From Rubrobacter aplysinae (GTDB lineage: Bacteria > Actinomycetota > Rubrobacteria > Rubrobacterales > Rubrobacteraceae), in NCBI RefSeq assembly GCF_001029505.1, contig NZ_LEKH01000001.1, positions 401,884 to 458,670 of the forward strand: DNA of 56,787 nucleotides, given 5' to 3'. Position 1 is the first letter of the stretch, and every line of letters begins with the position of its first letter. Both the position numbers and the translations under genes were made by a program. Under the pieces are notes generated by a model. The model ran no database searches. It was given only the letters and a program-made list of their open reading frames with translations, and was not told the DNA's origin. Below are positions 25,275 through 33,318 of this stretch, one piece after another.

Positions 25275-25754
25275 CTAGCTCTCGGAACCCTCGACCTGCC
25301 CCTGCGAGCTTTCGGAGCCCTCGACCCGGATGCGCTCCGGCTGCCGCACCTCGGCGGCGCCCTTCAAGGTCACCTCCAGCACGCCGTCGTCGAAGCGGGC
25401 GTGGACGTCGCCGCCGCTAACGTTGTCGGGAACCCTGAAGCTGCGGCTAAACGAGCCATAGTGCAACTCCCGGGAATGATACCCGGAGCCCTCACTCTCC
25501 TGCTCGTCCTGGCGCTCGCCAGAGATGGTCAGTACCCCGTTGGAAAGCGTAACCTCCAGGTCGTCCTGCTTTACGCCCGGCAGCTCGGACCTGAGCACGA
25601 GATCCCCACCGCGGCTCAGGACGTCCGTGGCCGGACTCAGCAACTCCGGCTGCGCCTGCCGGACCGGACGCCGGCCAAACCTGCCGACCATCTCGTCCAA
25701 CATCCGGTTCATCTCACCCTGCGTGTCCATAAAACCCCTGAAAGGACTCAGCAT
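25275..25754 (-). CDS. Hsp20/alpha-crystallin small heat-shock protein
   Basis: This 159-residue cytosolic chaperone would bind unfolding proteins. The alpha-crystallin domain runs from about residue 42 to 135: LVLRSELPGVKQDDLEVTL, ISGERQDE, YGSFSRSFRVPDNV and the C-terminal GVLEVTLKG. The N-terminal arm has FRGFMDTQGEMNRMLDEM as in class A bacterial Hsp20. The C-terminal IxI anchor is degenerate (IRV). The start follows AAGGAGG. A good sigma70-type promoter lies upstream; I found no HspR or CIRCE operator. Confidence 0.9.
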   Translation of the reverse strand: MLSPFRGFMDTQGEMNRMLDEMVGRFGRRPVRQAQPELLSPATDVLSRGGDLVLRSELPGVKQDDLEVTLSNGVLTISGERQDEQESEGSGYHSRELHYGSFSRSFRVPDNVSGGDVHARFDDGVLEVTLKGAAEVRQPERIRVEGSESSQGQVEGSES

Positions 25755-25811
25755 ATCCGCCTCCTTCTGTACTCCCCCGCATCCTCGCGGGCTTCCTCCG
25801 ATTACGATCCC

Positions 25812-25839
25812 ATAATAGCCCTTTAATACAGTTTTTCAA
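25812..25839 (-). promoter_or_regulatory. Sigma70-type promoter of hsp20
   Basis: On the minus strand TTGAAA (25839-25834) and TATTAT (25817-25812) are separated by 16 bp, inside an AT-rich tract about 60 bp upstream of the hsp20 start. A short hairpin built on CCCGC/GCGGG lies in the transcribed leader ahead of the ribosome site. Confidence 0.6.
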
Positions 25840-25954
25840 CAGCTTTTCTACAGAAATTTACGAAATTTTTCCAGTTAATCTCGTGTTTTAATATGTTCGT
25901 CACGGGCTTACGATTACGGGAATTGCGGGAGTCAGGGAGCGGGAGAAGAAGGCG

Positions 25955-26449
25955 ATGCAGGAGCGGGATGTCGGCGGGTATTTGATACGGGTTCGCAGGA
26001 CGCGGATGTGGACCCAGGGCGAGCTCGCGCAGGAGGCGGGGGTTAGTCCGACGACGGTTTCCGGCATAGAGAGTGGCAAGATCTCCCGGCCCCACTTCGG
26101 CACCTTGAGGAAGCTGGCGCGGGTGCTGGAGGTGAACCCGCAGGATTTTTTCGAGCAGGAGCCGGCGGAGGGCGTAGGTAGATCCCCCGCCGCCCTGAGT
26201 CTGAGATGGGCGAGATCCACGCGGGATCTTGAGTTCGAGCGCGAGCTGGACCGCGCCTCTTTGCAGGGATTGAAACGGCTGATCCGGATACTTGAGGAGG
26301 AGCGCGGGCGGCTGCAGGGGCTCTATGGTGAGTTTCCGCCGGGTAGCGAGGAGCGGCTCCGCGTCAAGGGCGAGCTACGGCACATCGCCGCGCGATCCGA
26401 GTCCGTCTCCACGTCTATGCTATTCCACCCGGAGAGGCGAGAGGGTTAG
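25955..26449 (+). CDS. XRE-family transcriptional regulator
   Basis: The 164-residue protein has an N-terminal helix-turn-helix of the Cro/cI type (about residues 9-65): LIRVRRTRMWTQGELAQEAG and VSPTTVSGIESGK are the two core helices. It is followed by a C-terminal helical, charged region (FERELDRASLQGLKRLIRIL) that may mediate dimerisation and has no known ligand-binding fold. The region before it is unusually AT-rich. It is convergent with the chaB gene and overlaps its stop by 4 bp. Targets are unknown. Confidence 0.85.
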   Translation: MQERDVGGYLIRVRRTRMWTQGELAQEAGVSPTTVSGIESGKISRPHFGTLRKLARVLEVNPQDFFEQEPAEGVGRSPAALSLRWARSTRDLEFERELDRASLQGLKRLIRILEEERGRLQGLYGEFPPGSEERLRVKGELRHIAARSESVSTSMLFHPERREG

Positions 26450-26652
26450 CGGTCCTCCTTGCGGCGCCACTCGCCGTTTTCATCTTTCGTGTACTTCGTC
26501 TCTACGGTGCTCCAGGCCACCCGGTGGGCGCGGCTCTCCTCGCCGTACTCGTCCAGCGCGCCGTTGAAGGCCTCCTTGTAGATCTCCTGCGCCGGCTTCG
26601 GCAGGTTGTCCTTGACGCCTTTCGGCAGCTCGGTAATCTTTTCGTAGGGCAT
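26446..26652 (-). CDS. ChaB-domain protein
   Basis: The 68-residue protein matches the ChaB family across its length: LPKGVKDNLPKPAQEIYKEAFNGA (shown by LPKGVKDNLP and AQEIYKEAFN), and HRVAWSTVETKY then the GEWRRK end. ChaB was first named beside the ChaA cation antiporter, but its function is not known. ATG 26652 has an AGGAGGAG site. It follows a small membrane ORF by 44 bp on the same strand. Confidence 0.88.
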   Translation of the reverse strand: MPYEKITELPKGVKDNLPKPAQEIYKEAFNGALDEYGEESRAHRVAWSTVETKYTKDENGEWRRKEDR

Positions 26653-26696
26653 ATTCTCCTCCTGTTTCACTACTCTCGGGGGAGCCGTACCCACTC

Positions 26697-26831
26697 TCAC
26701 CTGACACTACTCCGGTAAAGAAACCCTACGGCCAAAAACAGTGCCGCCATGTATATAACGGTGCGGTCGGCAAGCTCGGGGAGCAGGACGCCCACGATCA
26801 GGGCCGCGGCGAACACGAACCGGAGCATCAT
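26697..26831 (-). CDS. 44-residue membrane protein, two predicted helices
   Basis: The product has two hydrophobic segments separated by a short acidic turn: RFVFAAALIVGVLLPEL, ADRT, then VIYMAALFLAVGFLY, with a basic end (RSSVR). Two in-frame ATGs (26831, 26828) are possible starts; no strong ribosome site precedes them. The upstream sequence contains a short direct repeat of CATAAGAGC. It is about 45 bp upstream of chaB. No function is recognised. Confidence 0.4.
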   Translation of the reverse strand: MMLRFVFAAALIVGVLLPELADRTVIYMAALFLAVGFLYRSSVR

Positions 26832-26948
26832 AAGAGCATCATAAGAGCGTCATTATGCTAGAAACCCGGCCCTTCCGCCCGCGCCGCGGTTACCTCACCT
26901 CTCCACTCTTCCTCGTCTGCTCGCCTGCTCGTCTATGTATTCGTCCAT

Positions 26949-28454
26949 CTATCCGGGCCACCGAATCTGGCCATCATCCCGGTCCCCTTGTCCCGTATCC
27001 GAGAGCACGGCCTCCACCTCCCGCCGCACGCCATCCGCGCCGGGCAGATCCCCGCAGAACCTTGCGACGTCCCGGAGATCATCGGCTGCTTTCTCCCGCA
27101 GCCCGGTCTCCAGCAGCGGGGCGCCGAGCCTTACGGCGTGTAGCGCCAGGTTTGCGGCGTCACGGGGGTCCGTGATCTCCTGCGGCGCCAGCCGGGCCAC
27201 GGCGAGCGCGCGCTCCCACAGTGAGTAAAGACGCTCCTCCATCGGGTTGGCCCGCATCGCCCGGCCCACCAGCTCCAGAAAGCGGTCCAGCACCGCGACC
27301 TGTCCGCTGGTAAATGCGGAGCGCCGGATCTGGTCCAGCCCGAGCCCGACCACGTCGTCGAAGCCATAGTAACCGACCCGCAAGATCACCTCTGAGCCCT
27401 GTAGCTCGTAGTGATGCAGCCCGCCCGGCATCTTCTTGTCTCCCAGGGCGATCAGAATCGCCTCTATCCGGTCCATCGCCTGCATCGAGGAGGTGGGGTC
27501 GTTCACCCCCGGTGAAAGCCCGAGTATGGCGATGTCTGCGAGCTGCCTGAGTCCGAAGGCGAAGTCCTGCTGAAAGGAACGCTCCTTACCCGTGATTATC
27601 GCCTTGTGCAACTTATCTTCGATCTCACCGTCCATCTCCACCCCCTCGGAGGCCCAGATCCTGGCTATTGGCAGCCCGGCGGAGATGAAGAAACCCTGGC
27701 CAGAAGGGAGGTCTACGAACGTCTTGCCGCCCCCGTCTCCCGAAAGACCTCCAACAACCTCCGCTATCGAGCGCCGGTCCAAGTGCTGTACGTACCCACT
27801 CTTCCGGCAGAGCAGCACCGCTGGCGCGCCCCCGGTTACGGGGGGCTCCTCGGCATCCGTCCGGCTATCTCCCTCCAGGTCCTCGAGGTCCCGGATGTAT
27901 CGCAAGGAGTCGAGGTGGGCGCCCTTGACGATGGACGAGGACTGGATCATGTCCGCGACGTGGTGGATAAAGTAGATGAGGAGACCGACGCAGCCGAGCG
28001 CCAACAGCATGGCAACCGTAAGCCCGAGTACCGGCACGAAAGGCTCTGCCGAGGAGCCGGTCGGGGTGCGGATTATCCGGAGGACCTGTATGCAGTAGGT
28101 AAAGGTGCCCAAGAACGTTCCGAGCACCACCTGTATCCCCCGGTCGGCCAGGAAGTTCTGCATCACCCGGGGTGTGTACTGTGAGGAGGCAAGCGTCAAC
28201 GTTACTATGGCCAGTGAGAAAGAGGTGGCGGTGACCGTTATGATGCCGCCGGATATGGCACCCAGCAGCGAACGCGCGGCGTCTGCGCCCCCGGAGAAGA
28301 TCAGCGGCGACCCCGTCACCCCGGACACGAACCTCCTGTCCGCATACTGCATAGCGAAGAACAACAAAAGGCTCGCGGCCACCAGGAGAGCCGGCACGAA
28401 CCAAAAGCTGGAGTTCAGCCTGCCCCACAGAAAACTCAACCTCCGCTTTAACAA
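26949..28454 (-). CDS. DUF2254 membrane protein
   Basis: The protein of about 501 residues has four hydrophobic segments in the first 165 residues (PALLVAASLLLFFAM, GGIITVTATSFSLAIVTLTLA, VVLGTFLGTFTYCIQV, LTVAMLLALGCVGLLIYFI). SSQYTPRVMQNFLADRG between helices 2 and 3 is a DUF2254 hallmark. A large soluble C-terminal region contains DIAILGLSPGVNDPTSSMQAMDRI. The function of DUF2254 is unknown. TTG 28454 is preferred because AGGAG lies 5 bp upstream; a GTG two codons earlier would overlap that site. Confidence 0.88.
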   Translation of the reverse strand: MLKRRLSFLWGRLNSSFWFVPALLVAASLLLFFAMQYADRRFVSGVTGSPLIFSGGADAARSLLGAISGGIITVTATSFSLAIVTLTLASSQYTPRVMQNFLADRGIQVVLGTFLGTFTYCIQVLRIIRTPTGSSAEPFVPVLGLTVAMLLALGCVGLLIYFIHHVADMIQSSSIVKGAHLDSLRYIRDLEDLEGDSRTDAEEPPVTGGAPAVLLCRKSGYVQHLDRRSIAEVVGGLSGDGGGKTFVDLPSGQGFFISAGLPIARIWASEGVEMDGEIEDKLHKAIITGKERSFQQDFAFGLRQLADIAILGLSPGVNDPTSSMQAMDRIEAILIALGDKKMPGGLHHYELQGSEVILRVGYYGFDDVVGLGLDQIRRSAFTSGQVAVLDRFLELVGRAMRANPMEERLYSLWERALAVARLAPQEITDPRDAANLALHAVRLGAPLLETGLREKAADDLRDVARFCGDLPGADGVRREVEAVLSDTGQGDRDDGQIRWPG

Positions 28455-28542
28455 GCACACTCCTAATATCTCTGGACACGAAAAGCGTACCCTTTACCCG
28501 GATACGCGCCAGCTTCACCGACCCAAGCCTCAACTACCCATT

Positions 28543-29496
28543 CTAGCCCCCGGTGGAGAAGTGGTCCCAGCCAGAGAGCGACTCCTGCCTCTCGCCGCGC
28601 CGCAGAAACTCGACTCCGGGGTGGGCCGTGATCTCGCCCACCACGCTAACCGGCGTGCCGCAGGCCGCACGCATCCGGTCCAGCGTCTCCTCCGGGGCGG
28701 CCACGAGCAGCTCGTAGTCCTCGCCGCCGGTCGCCGCGAGCATCCCCGGGTCACGGCCCTCCGACTCGGCAAACGCCCGCGTGTCCCCGGCTACCGGCAG
28801 CCTCTCGAGCTCTATGCGGCAACCAACCCCGCTGCGCTCGCACAGGTGCCGCACGTCAGAGGCCAGGCCATCCGAGAGGTCTATCATCGCCCGGACCCCC
28901 GCCGCCGAGGCCGCCCTGCCGGCCTCCACCCGGGGCTCTGGGCGCAGGTGCCGCTCCGCGAGCCGCGAAGCCTCTGTCCCGCGTCCGGCCTCCAGCGCCA
29001 GGAAACCGGCCGCCGAGGCCCCGAGCTCCCCGGTTACCGCCAGGAGATCCCCGGCCCGGGCCCCGCTCCGCAGCACCGGCTCCCCACCCGCCGGAACGCC
29101 CCCGATTATCGTGACGTCCACGGTGAGCGCCGCCGCCCCGGTGGTGTCGCCCCCGAGCGGGTACACCCCGAACTCCCGGGCGGCCTCCAGCATTCCTTCC
29201 ATGCACCGCAGGGCCGTCCCGGAGTCCGGTGACCCGCCGGAGCAGAGTATGAAGCGGGGCTCGCAACCCATCGCGGCCACGTCGGACACGTTCACGGCGA
29301 CCGCCTTGTAACCCACATCCTCCGGCGTGGCCCAGTCCAGAAAGTGGTGCCCGTACACCAGCATGTCAGCCGCGACCACCCACTCCGCATTACCGAGCCT
29401 TACCACGGCGCAGTCGTCGCCTATGGGCACCACCACCTCGGGCGGCCTCTCCGGCAGCCCGTCATACAGCCTGCGTATAACCTCGAACTCTCTCAC
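28543..29496 (-). CDS. thiL: Thiamine-monophosphate kinase
   Basis: ThiL phosphorylates thiamine monophosphate to the coenzyme TPP. The 317-residue protein has the family's IGDDCAVV (near residue 28), VNVSDVAAMG, GGDTTGA, VTGELGASAAG and IDLSDGLASD motifs, and GGEDYELL near the C-terminus. It is last in the thiamine gene series, 59 bp after the tandem-Nudix gene, and has its own likely promoter in that gap. Together with ThiE it completes TPP synthesis from HMP and thiazole precursors. Confidence 0.93.
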   Translation of the reverse strand: MREFEVIRRLYDGLPERPPEVVVPIGDDCAVVRLGNAEWVVAADMLVYGHHFLDWATPEDVGYKAVAVNVSDVAAMGCEPRFILCSGGSPDSGTALRCMEGMLEAAREFGVYPLGGDTTGAAALTVDVTIIGGVPAGGEPVLRSGARAGDLLAVTGELGASAAGFLALEAGRGTEASRLAERHLRPEPRVEAGRAASAAGVRAMIDLSDGLASDVRHLCERSGVGCRIELERLPVAGDTRAFAESEGRDPGMLAATGGEDYELLVAAPEETLDRMRAACGTPVSVVGEITAHPGVEFLRRGERQESLSGWDHFSTGG

Positions 29497-29528
29497 CGGA
29501 GCGCGGTCTTCACATTCTGTATTTTTGT

Positions 29529-29534
29529 ATTATA
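29529..29534 (-). promoter_or_regulatory. Possible -10 element of an internal thiL promoter
   Basis: TATAAT on the minus strand lies 33 bp before the thiL start in an AT-rich gap. The best -35-like sequence (TGAATC, spacer about 18) is weak. It would allow thiL expression independent of the TPP riboswitch. Confidence 0.4.
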
Positions 29535-29555
29535 GTGTTGATGCACATTCACGAT

Positions 29556-30506
29556 TCAGGCTCTCCCGGCACGGTTCATGCGCTCGATGGCGGACCACAG
29601 GTCTTGTATCTCGCGGGGTTTGTACCAGGTCTTTAGGCTCTCCCACTCAGATCTCGTGGCCCAGACGTGGGCGTCGTGGGCCTCGTCTTCGAGGCGTATT
29701 GCTCCGCCTGTGTAAGGCGATACGAAGCCGACGCCGGCGTATAGCTCGTGGTCGTCGGGGCCGCGCCAGGGCTCTACCCGCGCCCACCACGCCGGCCCGG
29801 GATGAGCGTCTACTCCGGTCTCTTCCAGGGTCTCGCGGCGGGCGGCGGCGGCGAAGTCCTCGCCCGGCTCCAGCATGCCGCCGGGGTTCTCCCAGAGGCC
29901 GACGGGCGGTTTGCGGCGGCGCAGGAGCAGGGCTCGCGGCTCTGTATTATCGTCGCCCGGGTTCACGAGCACCGTACCGGCCCCGAGGTTCGCAACCACC
30001 TCTGCGGGCTCCCGGGATTCGGAATCACCGGGGCCAGTGCCGGGGGTGGCGCGCGGCGGTGAGAAGGGCGCGGAGGGCGTGGAGGGCGTTACGGGCAGGG
30101 TGTCGAGCACCCGGGGGACGCGCCGAATGTCATCCAGGCTCCACCAGCTAGGCAGGGTGAGCCACTCCTCTACGGTGGCCCAGCGGTGATCCAGGTGCTC
30201 GGCTGAGAGGCGTACCGCGCGCTCGGTCTCGACGGGGGCCCGGGAGGCGAAGAACACGCTCCCGAGGAGGTCTCCGGCGTTACCCCCCGGCCGTGGTCCG
30301 ACCCAGGTGGCGAGTATCCTTTCGGGGTGCAGGGAGAGCCCGGTCTCCTCTTGGAGCTCGCGGATCGCCCCGGCGGAGAAATCCTCGCCGGGGGCCAGCC
30401 GTCCGGCGGGCGGCTCCCAGGTGCCGCCCGGGCGTTGTAGGAGCAGCATCCGGTCGTCGGATAGGACGGGCAGGATCCCGGAGACGAGCGAGGCTCTGAC
30501 GCTCAA
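29556..30506 (-). CDS. Tandem-Nudix hydrolase in the thiamine operon
   Basis: Two complete Nudix domains are fused in 316 residues. The first box is GRLAPGE...RELQEETGL (near residue 50), the second GMLEPGE...RRETLEETGV (near 230); a Pro/Thr/Ser-rich linker (PSTPSAPFSPP) joins the halves. TTG 30506 overlaps the thiE stop (TTGA); the open frame beyond it is an antisense-like extension within thiE and is rejected. Nudix enzymes of thiamine metabolism (E. coli NudJ, yeast YJR142W type) hydrolyse HMP-PP, TPP or damaged analogues, so clean-up of thiamine antivitamins is a reasonable inference. Confidence 0.82.
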   Translation of the reverse strand: MSVRASLVSGILPVLSDDRMLLLQRPGGTWEPPAGRLAPGEDFSAGAIRELQEETGLSLHPERILATWVGPRPGGNAGDLLGSVFFASRAPVETERAVRLSAEHLDHRWATVEEWLTLPSWWSLDDIRRVPRVLDTLPVTPSTPSAPFSPPRATPGTGPGDSESREPAEVVANLGAGTVLVNPGDDNTEPRALLLRRRKPPVGLWENPGGMLEPGEDFAAAARRETLEETGVDAHPGPAWWARVEPWRGPDDHELYAGVGFVSPYTGGAIRLEDEAHDAHVWATRSEWESLKTWYKPREIQDLWSAIERMNRAGRA

Positions 30507-31207
30507 CCGGTGGCGCGGGACCGGGGAGCCGGGGGCAGGTAGGCGCGTAGCTCGCGGGCGGCGGCGGCCGGGTCTTCGGCGTCCAGCACGGCCCGTACCA
30601 CGGCGAACCCCGGCGCGCCCGCCTCGGCCACCTCGCCGGCGGTCTGCAGGGTCACGCCGCCAATGGCGAACCACGGCACCGGCGGCTGCTCTTGGGAGAG
30701 GGCACTGACAAGCTCCAGCCCGCCGACGTCGCCGCCGGGCTTCGTCGGGGTGGCGTAGACCGCGCCGACGCCGAGGTAGTCCGCGCCGTTTCGCAGCGCC
30801 TGCCGGACCTCCTCGACCGTTCCCGCGGACCTCCCGATCACGGCTTCCGTTCCGAGAGTCCGGCGGGCCTCGGCGGTCGAGGCGTCGTCCTGGCCGAGGT
30901 GGACGCCGCACTCGATGCCCTCGGCGGCGCAGAGCCGGGCGAGCTCCAGATCGTCGTTTACCGTGAAGATCGCTCTGGAGCCGCCGGAGCCGTCGGTGTC
31001 TCCGGCAAATCCGGTGTCGCAGGCGGCCGAGATCTCCCGCGCCAGCGGCAACAGCTCTGCCGCAGGCCGGCCCTTCTCCCGGAGCTGCACCACGTCTACC
31101 CCGCCCCGCACGGCGGAGCGTACCCTCTCGGCGAGATCCGGGCGCGGGTCGGTAACGAGCAGGAGACGGGCATCTTGCAGCCGTTGCCGGGGCCCGGTCG
31201 GGCTCAA
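30503..31207 (-). CDS. thiE: Thiamine-phosphate synthase
   Basis: ThiE joins HMP-PP and thiazole phosphate to thiamine monophosphate. The 234-residue TIM barrel has LLLVTDPRPDL, VDVVQLREKG (phosphate/pyrimidine binding), IFTVNDDLELA, GVHLGQDD, VIGRSAGT and GVGAVYATPTKPG, and ends in WFAIGGVT. TTG 31207 overlaps the stop of the DUF2071 gene (TTGA) and gives the normal N-terminus; a GTG eight codons earlier is possible. It is coupled at both ends to its neighbours. Confidence 0.93.
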   Translation of the reverse strand: MSPTGPRQRLQDARLLLVTDPRPDLAERVRSAVRGGVDVVQLREKGRPAAELLPLAREISAACDTGFAGDTDGSGGSRAIFTVNDDLELARLCAAEGIECGVHLGQDDASTAEARRTLGTEAVIGRSAGTVEEVRQALRNGADYLGVGAVYATPTKPGGDVGGLELVSALSQEQPPVPWFAIGGVTLQTAGEVAEAGAPGFAVVRAVLDAEDPAAAARELRAYLPPAPRSRATG

Positions 31208-31965
31208 CTTCCGACCCTGCGCGGCGCCCACGCGACGACCTCCAGCCTGCGGGAGAAGTGCAGGAGGGGCGCAGAGTCCGGGAGCTTCAGGCCGATCTGG
31301 CCGGTCATCTCCAGCTCGGAGACCTCGGCCTCGGCGGGCTGGAGCCGCCAGTCGTCGTGGTGGATCTCACCCCGCCGCAGCCGGCCCGCGCTATCGGCGG
31401 CGTAGAGACAGTAGCGATCCGTTAGGAATCGCTCCAGGTCTCCGGCCTCCACGGGCGGCCCGGTTGGCCGGTAGCGGGCCGTGAAGCGCGTGTCGTGGGC
31501 GCGGCGGTGGGTACGGACGCTGCGGTAGTCCACGCCGTCAGACCCGTGCGGGCGGCAGGACATGGCCGCGTCGTAGTACGGCAGGCTGAACGTGGCGCGG
31601 GCCAGGCGCACGGCGAGCGGGTTGTGGGCGTCGAGGCTGAAGAACCAGATCCCCGGCTTGCCGCCAGCGGTCACGTAGGTGCGCAGATTCAGCTCCGGGA
31701 AGTCCGAAACGTGCGGCACGCCGGGCAGGTACCGGGGACTGACGCCGCTCATCCTGAACGGGACCACCCCGAGCCAGGCGCTGCCGTCGAAGGTGTCGAG
31801 ATCCAGGGCCGGCGGTATAAGGGGACGGAGCGCGTCGTATCCGACCGGCCAGTGCATGAAGAGCAGGTCGTGCCAGCGCATCGAGAGCGCCCACCGCCCC
31901 TCCGGCGGCGGATAGGGACGATGATCCCCGCGCTCTAGCAAGCTGTTTTCGGCGCCGTCCGGCAT
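31204..31965 (-). CDS. DUF2071 (YqjF-type) protein
   Basis: The 253-residue protein starts with LSMRWHDLLFMHWPVGYDALRPLIPPALDLDTFDG (the part MRWHDLLFMHWPV is diagnostic), followed by AWLGVVPFRMSGV, FPELNLRTYVT and GIWFFSLDA. These are the conserved blocks of DUF2071/YqjF, a soluble family of the acetoacetate-decarboxylase-like fold with no known reaction. ATG 31965 follows AGGATAGAGGG, 4 bp after the thiW stop. Its place between thiW and thiE, with overlapping thiE, ties it to thiamine metabolism only by context. Confidence 0.88.
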   Translation of the reverse strand: MPDGAENSLLERGDHRPYPPPEGRWALSMRWHDLLFMHWPVGYDALRPLIPPALDLDTFDGSAWLGVVPFRMSGVSPRYLPGVPHVSDFPELNLRTYVTAGGKPGIWFFSLDAHNPLAVRLARATFSLPYYDAAMSCRPHGSDGVDYRSVRTHRRAHDTRFTARYRPTGPPVEAGDLERFLTDRYCLYAADSAGRLRRGEIHHDDWRLQPAEAEVSELEMTGQIGLKLPDSAPLLHFSRRLEVVAWAPRRVGS

Positions 31966-31969
31966 CCCT

Positions 31970-32494
31970 CTATCCTAGCACCCGGCTTCCTCGGAGCACC
32001 CGCAGCAGGAAGTACCCGATCACTGCGCCCGGGATGGCGGACAGCGCGAACGACCCCGCGAGCACCAGAAACCCGCTGGTCGCACCGGAGAGCCCGGCGA
32101 GCGGCGCGAACAAGAGGGCACTTAACGAGGCCCCGATCAAGACCGTCCCGAACGGCTCCGCAAAGGCCGCCGCGTCGCGTCGCAGGGCCCGGTAGGCGAA
32201 TCCGACCGCGAGCGCGCCGAACGGGCTGCCGGGGAAGGCGAAGATGCTCCCGGTTCCGGTTGCGAATCGCAGGGTCGCGGTAACGAGCGCCGAGCCCGCC
32301 GCCCACCACGGCCCGAGCGCGACCCCGGCGATTACGTTGATCGCGTGCTGAAAAGGAAACACCCGCGCCCCGCCGACCGGCACCGAGAACAGCCCGAGCA
32401 ACACCCCGAGCGCAGCCAGTAGTCCGGCAAGAACGAGCTTGCGGGTAAGCCCGGAGACCGCACTCCCTTCCTGACTTCGAGTGCCGCTGTTCAA
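31970..32494 (-). CDS. thiW: ThiW-type ECF transporter S-component
   Basis: ThiW binds the thiazole precursor and works with a shared ECF energy-coupling module not present here. The 174-residue protein has about five hydrophobic segments; the start RKLVLAGLLAALGVLLGLFSVPVGG, followed by FPFQHAINVIAGVALGPWWA and FATGTGSIFAFPGSPFGALAVG, is characteristic. The likely start is TTG 32494, 15 bp after the thiM stop, with only a weak ribosome site (GGA); no ATG or GTG fits better. Confidence 0.85.
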   Translation of the reverse strand: MNSGTRSQEGSAVSGLTRKLVLAGLLAALGVLLGLFSVPVGGARVFPFQHAINVIAGVALGPWWAAGSALVTATLRFATGTGSIFAFPGSPFGALAVGFAYRALRRDAAAFAEPFGTVLIGASLSALLFAPLAGLSGATSGFLVLAGSFALSAIPGAVIGYFLLRVLRGSRVLG

Positions 32495-32508
32495 CCTAGG
32501 TATCCAAA

Positions 32509-33318
32509 CTACGTCTCTCGCACCCGCGGTTCGCCCAGGCCTCCAGGGTCCTGCGCGAACCGGGCGAGCGCATCCAGCAGCCGGGGCTCGAAGGTCCCGG
32601 GGCCGTCGGCATCCTGAGCGGCGGCCTCTCCGGCGCGCCCGAAGTACGCGAGCGCGGCTGCGGCGGTCTCGGGGTCGAGGCCGTCCCGTGTGTCCTGTAC
32701 GGCGGCGAAGCAGCCAATGGCCGCGGTCGAGGCGCAGCCGGTGCCCACGACGCGGCCCATGAGCGGGTGTCCATTCTCGACGGCCAGCGTACCGCCCGGG
32801 CCGGAGACGTAGTCGGTGGGGCCGGTCGCAGCCACGGTGGTGCCGAGCGTGCGGGCGGCCTCCACGGTGGCCTCCCGGGCGTCGCCGTTTTGTAGAGAGA
32901 GGCTCTCCACGCCGCGCACCTCGCCGGAGAGCCCGGCGAGCGTCGCGACCTCCCCGGCGTTGCCGCACACCGCGGCGACGGAAAGCTCCGAGAGCACGCG
33001 CTCTGCGGAGCGGGTCCTGAGCGCGGTGGCCCCGGCTCCGACGGGATCCAGCACGACCGGCGCGCCCCGGCGGTTCGCCTCTTTTCCGGCGGCGAGCGCG
33101 GCCTCCACGAAGCCGGGGTCCAGGGTGCCGAGGTTTATCACGAGGGCGGAGGCGGCGGAGGCCATCTCCTCTACCTCCTCGGCGCTCTGGGCCATCACCG
33201 GCAGCGCCCCGGTGCAGAGTGTGACGTTCGCCACCAGGTTCACGGTGACGTAGTTGGTCAGATGGTGTACGAGCGGCCTGCGCTCTGCGAGCCTTTCGAG
33301 TGCTTCCGTCGCCTCCAC
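32509..33318 (-). CDS. thiM: Hydroxyethylthiazole kinase
   Basis: ThiM phosphorylates hydroxyethylthiazole for salvage. In 269 residues it shows RPLVHHLTNYVTVNLVANVTL (short form: HHLTNYVTVN) near residue 20, VLDPVGAGAT, VCGNAGEVA, AATGPTDYV and GRVVGTGCASTAAI, which includes the GTGC catalytic turn. The GTG start shares one base with the thiD stop (TAGTG), and GAGGAGG lies just before it. The open frame continues upstream inside thiD but is not protein-like. Confidence 0.93.
   Translation of the reverse strand: MEATEALERLAERRPLVHHLTNYVTVNLVANVTLCTGALPVMAQSAEEVEEMASAASALVINLGTLDPGFVEAALAAGKEANRRGAPVVLDPVGAGATALRTRSAERVLSELSVAAVCGNAGEVATLAGLSGEVRGVESLSLQNGDAREATVEAARTLGTTVAATGPTDYVSGPGGTLAVENGHPLMGRVVGTGCASTAAIGCFAAVQDTRDGLDPETAAAALAYFGRAGEAAAQDADGPGTFEPRLLDALARFAQDPGGLGEPRVRET

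Noticed and set aside
30507-30911. N-terminal extension of the tandem-Nudix frame
   Set aside because: It lies inside thiE in another frame and is almost only Arg/Gly/Pro. The TTGA-coupled start at 30506 gives a normal Nudix N-terminus.
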